The notes under the pieces were generated by a model that worked only from the letters and a program-made list of their open reading frames with translations, was not told where the DNA came from and did not search any database. Below, in pieces: positions 14,743-22,465 of a stretch of DNA of 64,000 nucleotides. Source of the stretch: Actinomycetota bacterium (GTDB lineage: Bacteria > Actinomycetota > Actinomycetes > Actinomycetales > Microbacteriaceae); contig JAFDWM010000295.1 of assembly GCA_018268455.1 (NCBI GenBank), positions 1-64,000 on the forward strand, in the 5' to 3' direction. Within the stretch, counting starts at the first letter, position 1, and each line of letters opens with the position of its first letter. The position numbers and the translations under genes were made by a program.

Positions 14743-16406
14743 ATCCCGAAGCCCTCGCCACCGCGATCCTGTCCGTCCTCGCCCCGATCGCGGCCGAGCG
14801 ACGCCCGGAGGAGCCGCTCGCGCTGACGGCGTCCGACATCGTGCTGGAGCGGCCGCGCAACCGGGATCACGGCGACTGGGCGACCAACATCGCGATGCGT
14901 CTGGCCAAGCAGCTCGGCGCGAATCCGCGCGAGCTCGCACAGCAGATCGCCGACGGGCTGGCCGCGGTCGACGGCATCGCCTCGGCCGAGGTCGCCGGAC
15001 CCGGCTTCCTCAACGTGCGCCTCGAGGCCGGCGCGGCCGGCGCGCTCGCCAGGGTGATCGTCGAGGCGGGGGAGGCCTACGGCCGCAACGACTCCCAGGC
15101 CGGACAGTCGATCAACGTCGAGTTCGTCTCCGCGAACCCCACGGGACCGCTGCATATCGGGCACACCCGCTGGGCCGCACTCGGGGATGCGATCGCGCGG
15201 CTCCTCGATGCGAGCGGTGCCACCGTCGCCCGCGAGTTCTACATCAACGACGCCGGTGCGCAGATGGAGCGCTTCGCGGGCTCCATCGTCGCGGCCGCGT
15301 CCGGCCGGCCGACGCCGGAGGGCGGGTACGCGGGCAGCTACATCGCCGACATCGCCGCGCGCGTGCTCGCGGACAGCCCGGGCTTCCTCGAACTCTCGGA
15401 CGAGGAGCAGCTGCTGGTCGCGCGCGAACTCGGCTACGGCTACCAGCTCGCTGAGCAGCAGGAGTCGCTCGCCCGGTTCAACGTGGTCTTCGACGTGTGG
15501 TTCTCCGAGCGGATCCTGCACGCGCAGGGGGAGGACGGCGGCCCGAGCCTCGTCGACCTGGCCGTGGACCGACTGCGTGCGCAGGGTCATGTGTACGACC
15601 AGGATGACGCGGTCTGGGTGCGCACGACCGACTTCGGCGACGACAAGGACCGTGTGATCCGCCGCTCGAACGGCGAGTACACCTACTTCGCCGCCGACGC
15701 CGCGTACTACCTCAACAAGAGCGACCGCGGATTCGAGCACAAGATCTACCTGCTCGGCGCCGACCATCACGGCTACGTGCACCGGCTCAAGGCGCTCGCG
15801 GGCGCCGCCGGTGACGACCCGGACAAGGACGTCGAGGTGCTCATCGGCCAGCTCGTCTCGGTGGGCGGGGCGCGACTCAGCAAGCGCGCCGGCAACATCA
15901 TCGAGATGGACGATCTGCGCGAATGGCTCGGCACCGATGCGCTGCGCTACTCGCTGGAGCGCTCGCCGGCGGACTCGCCGCTGTCGCTGGATCCCGAGCT
16001 GCTGCGCAAGCGCACGAACGACAACCCGGTGTTCTACGTGCAGTACGCGCATGCGCGCACGCACAATGTGGCCCGCAACGCGGCGGATTCGGGCATCGAC
16101 CGCTCGGCGTTCGCACCGGAGCTGCTCACCCACGAGACCGAGTCGGCGCTGCTCGGCGCGCTGCAGGAGTTCCCGCGGATCGTCGCGTTCGCCGCCGAGG
16201 TGCGCGAGCCGCACCGCGTCGCCCGCTACCTGGAGGAGCTCGCCGGGCTCTATCACCGCTGGTACGACAACTGCCGCGTGATCCCGCTCTCCGAGGATCC
16301 GATCGAGGACGTGCACCGCACGCGCCTCTGGCTCAACGACGCGACCGGCCAGGTGCTGCGCAACGGGCTCGACCTGCTCGGTGTCTCGGCGCCCGAGCGG
16401 ATGTGA
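14739..16406 (+). CDS. argS: Arginyl-tRNA synthetase
   Basis: This 555-residue class I synthetase charges tRNA-Arg. It shows the HIGH motif at 139-142 (GPLHIGHTRW), an N-terminal Add1 domain that reads the tRNA D-loop, a KMSKS-like RLSKRAGN near 375, and a C-terminal DALR anticodon-binding domain (FYVQYAHARTHNVAR onward). Length is normal. It opens the argS-lysA-hom-thrB-rho block that is conserved in actinobacteria. The LmeA-like gene follows after a single nucleotide. Confidence 0.96.
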   Translation: MNPEALATAILSVLAPIAAERRPEEPLALTASDIVLERPRNRDHGDWATNIAMRLAKQLGANPRELAQQIADGLAAVDGIASAEVAGPGFLNVRLEAGAAGALARVIVEAGEAYGRNDSQAGQSINVEFVSANPTGPLHIGHTRWAALGDAIARLLDASGATVAREFYINDAGAQMERFAGSIVAAASGRPTPEGGYAGSYIADIAARVLADSPGFLELSDEEQLLVARELGYGYQLAEQQESLARFNVVFDVWFSERILHAQGEDGGPSLVDLAVDRLRAQGHVYDQDDAVWVRTTDFGDDKDRVIRRSNGEYTYFAADAAYYLNKSDRGFEHKIYLLGADHHGYVHRLKALAGAAGDDPDKDVEVLIGQLVSVGGARLSKRAGNIIEMDDLREWLGTDALRYSLERSPADSPLSLDPELLRKRTNDNPVFYVQYAHARTHNVARNAADSGIDRSAFAPELLTHETESALLGALQEFPRIVAFAAEVREPHRVARYLEELAGLYHRWYDNCRVIPLSEDPIEDVHRTRLWLNDATGQVLRNGLDLLGVSAPERM

Positions 16407-16407
16407 C

Positions 16408-17292
16408 ATGAACGGCGCCGGGGACGAGGGCTCCCAGACGCATCCGACCGAGCCGTATCCGCGGCCCGAGCCGGAGCATCCGACGGTGGTCCTGCCGCCG
16501 GAGGACGGGCTTCCGCGGGCACCGATCGCCGTGGCGCCGCATCGCACCCGGAGCGCCCGCTGGCCATGGGTCGTGGGGATCGTCGTGGTCGTGCTGGCCG
16601 CGCTCGTCGTCGGTGGCGAGTTCACGGCGCGCGCCGTGGTCGTGCAGCAGATCCGTGCGCAGGTGATCTCGGCGCTGAAGCTCCCGGCCGACCAGCAGCT
16701 CGACGTCTCGGTCGGCGGTGTCGTCCTTCCGCAGCTCATCGCGGGCCGGCTCGACGACGTGAAGCTCACCTCGAAGAGCATCGCGATCGGTCCGATCACG
16801 AGCGCCGTGGCGGTCGACGCCACCGGTCTGCCGATCCGCGGCGGCGAGCTGGGCAGCGCCCGCGGCACGTTCCGGATCACCGCCGACCAGCTCGAGAAGA
16901 TGGTCACCGCCGCGCTCCCGGACGCACCGATCGACGCGGTCGCGCTCGACGGCAGCGACGTGAGGGCGACCGGCTCCGTGCGCGTGCTCGGGGCGACCGT
17001 CCCGCTCGCGCTCGCACTCACGCCCGGTGCGGAGGGCGGTGAGCTCACCTTCGCGCCCACGTCGGCGACCGTCGGCGCCGTGACGGTCGACGCGGACTCC
17101 GTGGCGTCCTCGCCGTTCGCCGGTCTGCTGAAGCCGCTGCTCGTCACGCAGAAGGTGTGCATCGCCGACCGGCTCCCGGCGGGCGTTCATCTGAGCGGGC
17201 TGCGCGTCGAGGGCGACCTGCTCGTGGCATCGTTCGACGCGGATCCGGCGATCACGACCGATCCGAAGCTGCTCGAGAACGGCACCTGCTGA
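16408..17292 (+). CDS. LmeA-like (DUF2993) membrane-anchored lipid-binding protein
   Basis: This 294-residue protein has a Pro-rich cytoplasmic N-terminus (1-48), one membrane anchor (about 50-72, PWVVGIVVVVLAALVVGGE) and an extracytoplasmic DUF2993 domain. Mycobacterial LmeA of this family binds phosphoinositides and is needed for lipomannan elongation; lipid binding here is inferred by family. The start one base after the argS stop shows coupling with argS. The fold's tubular lipid-binding part begins with FTARAVVVQQIRAQV. The gene is inserted between argS and lysA relative to M. tuberculosis. Confidence 0.75.
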   Translation: MNGAGDEGSQTHPTEPYPRPEPEHPTVVLPPEDGLPRAPIAVAPHRTRSARWPWVVGIVVVVLAALVVGGEFTARAVVVQQIRAQVISALKLPADQQLDVSVGGVVLPQLIAGRLDDVKLTSKSIAIGPITSAVAVDATGLPIRGGELGSARGTFRITADQLEKMVTAALPDAPIDAVALDGSDVRATGSVRVLGATVPLALALTPGAEGGELTFAPTSATVGAVTVDADSVASSPFAGLLKPLLVTQKVCIADRLPAGVHLSGLRVEGDLLVASFDADPAITTDPKLLENGTC

Positions 17293-17329
17293 GCCGAGCG
17301 GGTACGTGCCTCACGCTCATGCCCAGGCG

Positions 17330-18352
17330 TCAGCCGAGCTGTTCGTCGAGGGCCCGGCGCGCGGCGTCGCGTTCCGCCGCGGTCGCTGCGAGGAGTCGGT
17401 CCGCCCGATCGAGCCGGCGCTCCGCGAAGGAGCGGGGATGTCCCGATGAGCGGTCCTCGGCGTCTTCGACGCCGGTGATGATCCACGCGCTCGCGATCAG
17501 GACGACCTGCGCCGACAGATTCAGCCAGAGCAGCAGTGCGACGAGGGCGGCGAACGATGCGAGCAGCGGGTTCGCCGTCGCGCCGCCGACGACCACGGCG
17601 GACAGCTGCTGCAGCGCGAGCAGGCCGAGACCGCCCAGCGCGGATCCCGCCCACAGCGTGCCACGAGGCGCGCGGACGCCGCTCAGCACGGCGAAGAGCC
17701 CCGCGACGAGCGCGGTGTCGAGCCCGAACACGATGAGCAGGGCGAGGATCCGCTCCGCGATCGCCGTCGTGGTGGAGTGCTGCGCGCCCAGCCACGACGC
17801 GAGCCAGTCCACCCCGAACGACCCGGCGATGGTGGCCGCGGCAGAGAGCGCGAACGCCACGCCGATGCCGGCCGCGAGCGCGAGGTTGCGCAGGATCACC
17901 CAGATCCACAGCACGTCGTCGACGATCTTGCCGGCGAGGGTGCGCAGCGCGATCCGCAGCGACCCGATCGCCCCCAGCGCGGCGCCGATCAGGCCGATCA
18001 GCGAGAAGGCCCCGGCGAGGGTGAGCCCGGCGGGCACCGTGATCGCGTCGGGCCTGACAAGCCCCTCGTCGCCGATCAGACCGGGCACGACGGCGTCCAC
18101 GGCCGCCACCAGCGCGGCCATCGCGCGGGCGTCGCCCGCCAGCCAGAGTGCGGCGAGGGAGAAGCCGAGCAGCACCGCCGCGAAGACGCTGAACAGTGCG
18201 CGATACGTGATGCCGTCGGCGAGTGCCGGCCCATGCTTCTCCGAGTACAGCAGCCAGGCGCGCGCCACGCGCAGGCGCAGCACGGCCGAGAGCACCCGGT
18301 CGACGGCGCGCAGGAACCACGTCTTCGGCGGCGTCTGCGGCGGTGCGGGCAT
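17330..18352 (-). CDS. YihY/BrkB family inner-membrane protein
   Basis: This 340-residue protein has six predicted membrane helices and the YihY/BrkB core (ALADGITYRALFSVFAAVLL near residues 42-61, and LLLWLNLSAQVVLIASAW near 275). The C-terminus is a charged Arg/Ala helix in the cytoplasm. Family function is unsettled; it was once misnamed RNase BN. It lies on the opposite strand between LmeA and lysA, breaking the plus-strand block. A -10 hexamer TACGCT sits 6 nt before the ATG, so it has its own leaderless promoter. Confidence 0.85.
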   Translation of the reverse strand: MPAPPQTPPKTWFLRAVDRVLSAVLRLRVARAWLLYSEKHGPALADGITYRALFSVFAAVLLGFSLAALWLAGDARAMAALVAAVDAVVPGLIGDEGLVRPDAITVPAGLTLAGAFSLIGLIGAALGAIGSLRIALRTLAGKIVDDVLWIWVILRNLALAAGIGVAFALSAAATIAGSFGVDWLASWLGAQHSTTTAIAERILALLIVFGLDTALVAGLFAVLSGVRAPRGTLWAGSALGGLGLLALQQLSAVVVGGATANPLLASFAALVALLLWLNLSAQVVLIASAWIITGVEDAEDRSSGHPRSFAERRLDRADRLLAATAAERDAARRALDEQLG

Positions 18353-18358
18353 GGTCCG

Positions 18359-18364
18359 AGCGTA
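18359..18364 (-). promoter_or_regulatory. -10 hexamer TACGCT, leaderless geometry
   Basis: On the minus strand TACGCT is followed by 6 nt and the YihY-family ATG at 18352. Confidence 0.5.
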
Positions 18365-18464
18365 TCGAGGCGGCTTCGAGGATCGCTCGCGGTTCAGAGC
18401 CGGATCCCACCCGCGACCACGTCGCGACGTGTCACGACGGATCGGGCCCTCGGCCGCGGTGCCC

Positions 18465-18470
18465 TAGAAT
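18465..18470 (+). promoter_or_regulatory. -10 hexamer TAGAAT for the lysA-hom-thrB operon
   Basis: TAGAAT lies 64 nt before the lysA GTG, giving a leader of about 58 nt. I see no leader peptide or recognised riboswitch in it. Confidence 0.45.
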
Positions 18471-18534
18471 TCTCAGAACCCGGCCCCTTCTGGGACGGGC
18501 TCGAACCCGAGACACTCCCGACGATTGGTGCCCC

Positions 18535-19980
18535 GTGCAATCCGCTTCGCCCGACGACGCGCTCGCCCCGGACTGGCTGAAGGAACCTGCCGATCCCAAC
18601 GATCTCGCCCCGGGGGTGTGGCCCGCCTCGGCGCGGCGCGACAGCGACGGGGAGCTCGAGCTCGGAGGCGTCGGCGTCGCCGACCTGCGTGCGCGATTCG
18701 GCACGCCGCTGTACGTGCTCGACGAAGCGGAGGTGCGCGCACATGCGGCCCGGATCAGGTCCGCGTTCACGGCCGCCGCCGCGGCGCACGGCACCAAGGC
18801 CCGCATCTACTACGCCGGAAAGGCGTTCCTGAGCACCGAGGTCGTGCGGTGGGTCACCGAGGAGGGACTGCGCGTCGACGTGTGCAGCCGCGGCGAGCTC
18901 GAGATCGCCCTCGCCGCCGGCGTGAAGCCGAGCCGCATCGGCTTCCACGGCAACAACAAGACTGTCGCCGAGCTCGAACGCGCGGTCGAGGTCGGCGTCG
19001 GCACGATCATCCTCGACTCCGCGATCGAGATCGAGCGGCTCGGCGCGATCGCGGAGCGGCTGGGTGCGGTGCAGCGGGTGCTGCTGCGCGTGAACAGCGG
19101 CGTGCACGCCGAGACCCATGACTTCCTCGCGACCGCTCATGAGGATCAGAAGTTCGGTACGGCGCTCGAGGCGGCCCCGGCCCTCGTGGAGCGCATCCGC
19201 GAGATCCGCAGCCTGAAGCTGCGCGGCCTGCACTGTCACATCGGCTCTCAGATCTTCGGATCCGCCGGCTTCGCCGAGTCCGCATCGCGCCTCGTCGAAC
19301 TGCACGCGGAGCTGCGCGCCGGCGGCGAGCTGCCGCTGCTCAACCTCGGCGGCGGCTTCGGCATCGCCTACACCTCCGCCGACGACCCGACCCCGATCGA
19401 GGAGCTCGCCTCCGCGATCGTCGACGCGGTCGCCCGGGAGTGCGAGGTGCGCGGGATCCCGGTCCCGACCCTCGCCTTCGAGCCCGGACGCGCCGTGGTC
19501 GGCCAGGCCGGGGTCACCCTGTACGAGGTGGGCACGACGAAGCAGGTCTCGCTCGGCGACCGCGGCGAACGGCTCTACGTGAGCGTCGACGGCGGGATGA
19601 GCGACAACGCCCGCCCTGCCCTGTACGGCTCCCAGTACTCCGCCCGCATCGCCTCGCGCCTGGGCGACACCGACCCGGTGCTCGTGCGCGTCGTGGGCTC
19701 CCACTGCGAATCGGGGGATGTCGTCGTCGACCACGAATACCTCCCCTCCGACGTCACCCCGGGCGATCTGCTCGCGGTGCCGGCGACGGGCGCGTACTGC
19801 CACGCGCTGTCCAGCAACTACAACCACACCCCGCGCCCCGCGGTCGTCGCCGTGCGCGACGGCCTGGCACGGGTGATCGTGCGAGGGGACACCCTCGCCG
19901 ACCTCCTCGCGCGGGACGCCGGCATCGCCGCCGCGCAGACGGAGCGCGCCGGCGTCCGCGCCGGAGAAGGAGAAGAATGA
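18535..19980 (+). CDS. lysA: Diaminopimelate decarboxylase
   Basis: LysA converts meso-diaminopimelate to lysine with PLP. The 481-residue protein has the fold-III alanine-racemase-like barrel with PLP lysine K96 (IYYAGKAFLS), the HIGSQIF and GGGFGIAYT phosphate-binding segments, and the C-terminal catalytic Cys in VVGSHCESGD. The GTG at 18535 is chosen because it starts the typical actinobacterial N-terminus (SPDDALAPDWL); the upstream frame runs back into the divergent YihY gene. The stop overlaps the hom start (ATGA at 19977), linking lysine and threonine branches of aspartate-derived synthesis. Confidence 0.95.
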   Translation: MQSASPDDALAPDWLKEPADPNDLAPGVWPASARRDSDGELELGGVGVADLRARFGTPLYVLDEAEVRAHAARIRSAFTAAAAAHGTKARIYYAGKAFLSTEVVRWVTEEGLRVDVCSRGELEIALAAGVKPSRIGFHGNNKTVAELERAVEVGVGTIILDSAIEIERLGAIAERLGAVQRVLLRVNSGVHAETHDFLATAHEDQKFGTALEAAPALVERIREIRSLKLRGLHCHIGSQIFGSAGFAESASRLVELHAELRAGGELPLLNLGGGFGIAYTSADDPTPIEELASAIVDAVARECEVRGIPVPTLAFEPGRAVVGQAGVTLYEVGTTKQVSLGDRGERLYVSVDGGMSDNARPALYGSQYSARIASRLGDTDPVLVRVVGSHCESGDVVVDHEYLPSDVTPGDLLAVPATGAYCHALSSNYNHTPRPAVVAVRDGLARVIVRGDTLADLLARDAGIAAAQTERAGVRAGEGEE

Positions 19981-21296
19981 CGGAACTCGAAGGCCAGCGC
20001 CGCACCCTCCGGGTCGCCCTGCTCGGGGCCGGATCCGTGGGATCCCAGGTCGCCCGGCTGCTCATCGCGCATGCCGACGACCTCGCCGAGCGCAGCGGCG
20101 CCCGGCTCGAGCTCGCCGGGATCCTCGTGCGCGACGTCGATGCGCCGCGCGACGCGGACCTTCCGCGCGAGCTGCTCACCACCGACGCCGACGAGCTGAT
20201 CCTCGGCGCCGACATCGTGATCGAGCTGATGGGCGGCATCGAGCCGGCCCGCGCCTACGTGCTGCAGGCGCTGCGCGGCGGAGCCGACGTCGTGACCGGC
20301 AACAAGGCGCTCCTCGCGACGCACGGCGCGGAGATCTTCGAGGCCGCCGATCAGGTCGGCGCGTCGGTGTCGTACGAGGCGGCGGTCGCCGCGGCGATCC
20401 CGATCATCCGGCCGCTGCGCGACTCCCTCGCGGGCGACCGGATCGCGCGGATCTTCGGCATCGTCAACGGCAGCACCAACTACATCCTGGACTCGATGGA
20501 CCGGCAGGGCCTGAGCGCCGAGGAGGCCCAGCGGATCGCCACCGAGCTCGGCTACCTCGAGGCCGACCCGACGCTCGATCTGGAGGGCTACGACGCCGCG
20601 CAGAAGGCCGCGATCCTCGCGAGTCTCGCGTTCCACACCCAGGTCACGATCGATGACGTGCACCGCGAGGGCATCGAGTCCGTCACCGCCGACATGATCG
20701 ACGACGCCCGCCGTGCCGGCTACGTCATCAAGCTGCTCGCCGTGTGCGAGCGCCTCGCCGAAGTGGACGGCGATGCCGTCTCGGTGCGCGTCTACCCGGC
20801 GCTGATCAACCGCGAGCACCCGCTGGCGAGCGTGCACGGCGGCAACAACGCGGTGTTCGTCGAGGCGGAGGCCGCCGGTCCGCTCATGTTCTACGGGGCG
20901 GGCGCCGGCGGCGTGCAGACCGCCTCCGCGGTGCTCGGCGACGTCGTGTCCGCCGCGCGCCGGCACATCGCCGGCGGTGTGGGCGTGGGGGAGTCGGCAC
21001 GGCAGAACCTGCCGATCGCCCCGTTCGGGCACATCACCACCCGCTACCAGATCACGCTCGAGCTCGCCGATGTCACCGGTGTGCTCGCCACCGTCGCGGG
21101 GATCCTCAGCGAACACGGTGTCTCGATCGCGACCGTGCTGCAGACCGTCGACGCAGGCGGCGACAGCGCCACCGCGCGCGTCGTCATCGGCACGCACCGT
21201 GCGACCGAGCAGGCGCTCAGCGACACCGTCGCGCGCCTTGCCGACGTGGACGCCGTCACCCGCGTGGTCTCCGTGCTGCGCGTCGAAGGCGAGTGA
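19977..21296 (+). CDS. hom: Homoserine dehydrogenase
   Basis: This 439-residue NAD(P)-dependent enzyme reduces aspartate semialdehyde to homoserine. It shows the Rossmann motif GAGSVGSQVARLL near residue 15, the catalytic-domain segments GNKALLATHG and GIVNGSTNYIL, and a C-terminal ACT domain (about 350-439, ITLELADVTGVLATVAGIL) that typically confers threonine feedback inhibition. A purine-rich GGAGAAGGAG precedes the overlapping ATG. It lies between lysA and thrB; thrC, which separates hom from thrB in M. tuberculosis, is absent. Confidence 0.95.
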   Translation: MTELEGQRRTLRVALLGAGSVGSQVARLLIAHADDLAERSGARLELAGILVRDVDAPRDADLPRELLTTDADELILGADIVIELMGGIEPARAYVLQALRGGADVVTGNKALLATHGAEIFEAADQVGASVSYEAAVAAAIPIIRPLRDSLAGDRIARIFGIVNGSTNYILDSMDRQGLSAEEAQRIATELGYLEADPTLDLEGYDAAQKAAILASLAFHTQVTIDDVHREGIESVTADMIDDARRAGYVIKLLAVCERLAEVDGDAVSVRVYPALINREHPLASVHGGNNAVFVEAEAAGPLMFYGAGAGGVQTASAVLGDVVSAARRHIAGGVGVGESARQNLPIAPFGHITTRYQITLELADVTGVLATVAGILSEHGVSIATVLQTVDAGGDSATARVVIGTHRATEQALSDTVARLADVDAVTRVVSVLRVEGE

Positions 21297-21297
21297 C

Positions 21298-22269
21298 GTG
21301 GGCGTGAGCGAGCGCGCCGCGGAGGCGCACGTGCCCCTCGGTCGCACGGTCGAGATCAGCGTCCCCGCGACGAGCGCGAACCTCGGGCCCGGCTTCGACA
21401 CCCTCGGACTCGCGCTGAGCATGTACGACGAGCTGGAGGTCGCCGCCCTCGAGGCCGGGCGCCTGGAGATCGAGGTCTCCGGATCCGGAGCCGCGGAGAT
21501 CGCACGCGACGAGAGCAACCTCGTGGTGCGCTCGATCGCGCACGTGTTCGCCGATGCGGGCGTGCCGATGCCGGGAATCCGGCTCGTCGCTCGCAACGGC
21601 GTGCCGCACGGTCGCGGACTCGGATCCAGCGGGGCGGCCGTCGCCGCCGGCGTGCTGGCGGCGAAGGGACTGCTCGCGGGAATCGTGCGGCTGGATGATG
21701 CCGCACTGCTGCGGCTCGCGACCGAGCTCGAAGGACATCCGGACAATGTCGCTCCCGCCCTCTTCGGCGGTCTCACGATCGCCTGGACCGCCGAGCGCGG
21801 ACCGCAGCACAAGAAGCTGCTGGTGCACCGCGGGGTCTCGCCCCTGGTGCTCGTGCCCGGCTACACGATGTCCACCAAGGCGGCGCGCAGCCTGCAGCCG
21901 CAGCAGGTGCCGAGCGAGGACGCCGTCTTCAACGTCTCGCGCTCCGCGCTGCTCATCGCGGCGCTCACGCAGAGCCCCGATGTGCTGCTGGACGCGACCG
22001 AGGACCGGCTGCATCAGGACTACCGTGCCCCCGCGATGCCGGAGACCAGCCGGCTCGTGCGCGCGCTGCGTGCAGAGGGCTTCGCGGCGGTCGTCTCAGG
22101 CGCCGGCCCCAGCGTGCTCGTGCTGTGCGACGGGCCGGGTCATCGGCTCGACGCCGTGCGCATCGCGGATCAGGCGACGGACACTCCGTGGGAGCACCGG
22201 TTGGTCGCCGTCGATGTGCGAGGTGGTACAGTGAGGGAACGAGCGGAGGGTTCTTCGTCACAATCGTGA
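21298..22269 (+). CDS. thrB: Homoserine kinase
   Basis: ThrB phosphorylates homoserine in threonine synthesis. The 323-residue GHMP kinase has the N-terminal VPATSANLGPGFDTLG segment, the ATP loop PHGRGLGSSGAAVAAG near residue 103 and the C-terminal VVSGAGPSVLVL. The GTG at 21298 begins one nucleotide after the hom stop; a second in-frame GTG at 21304 is possible. Its last 40 bases hold a candidate promoter for rho. Confidence 0.93.
   Translation: MGVSERAAEAHVPLGRTVEISVPATSANLGPGFDTLGLALSMYDELEVAALEAGRLEIEVSGSGAAEIARDESNLVVRSIAHVFADAGVPMPGIRLVARNGVPHGRGLGSSGAAVAAGVLAAKGLLAGIVRLDDAALLRLATELEGHPDNVAPALFGGLTIAWTAERGPQHKKLLVHRGVSPLVLVPGYTMSTKAARSLQPQQVPSEDAVFNVSRSALLIAALTQSPDVLLDATEDRLHQDYRAPAMPETSRLVRALRAEGFAAVVSGAGPSVLVLCDGPGHRLDAVRIADQATDTPWEHRLVAVDVRGGTVRERAEGSSSQS
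22227..22232 (+). promoter_or_regulatory. -10 hexamer TACAGT, candidate rho promoter
   Basis: TACAGT lies inside the end of thrB. With a TTGGTC at 22201 the spacing is 20 bp, longer than ideal. Use would give rho an untranslated leader of about 225 nt. Confidence 0.35.
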
Positions 22270-22465
22270 TCCCGACCCGCGACGCACTTCCTGCGTCAGC
22301 CGCACAGCACCCGAAACCGCATCGCGAGCCGAATCCTGAGCTCGTCGTGAGCGTGTTCTCCGGGTGGCATGCCGGGGACAGCCTGTTCTCTGCATGATCG
22401 TGCGGTCGCGCCCGGCCATCGCCGTGCGCCCGCCGAATTGCCCACGACTTACAAGAGGAGTACTC
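22270..22465 (+). other. Leader region between thrB and rho
   Basis: This 196-nt interval holds no recognised gene. A 43-codon frame runs from a GTG at 22266 to a TGA at 22397 without a well-placed ribosome site. A long leader fits the known autoregulation of rho by Rho-dependent termination, which is inference here. Confidence 0.4.

Noticed and set aside
14070..17162. A 1030-codon minus-strand open frame across argS and neighbours
   Set aside because: It spans clearly coding plus-strand genes and has the biased composition of an antisense frame.
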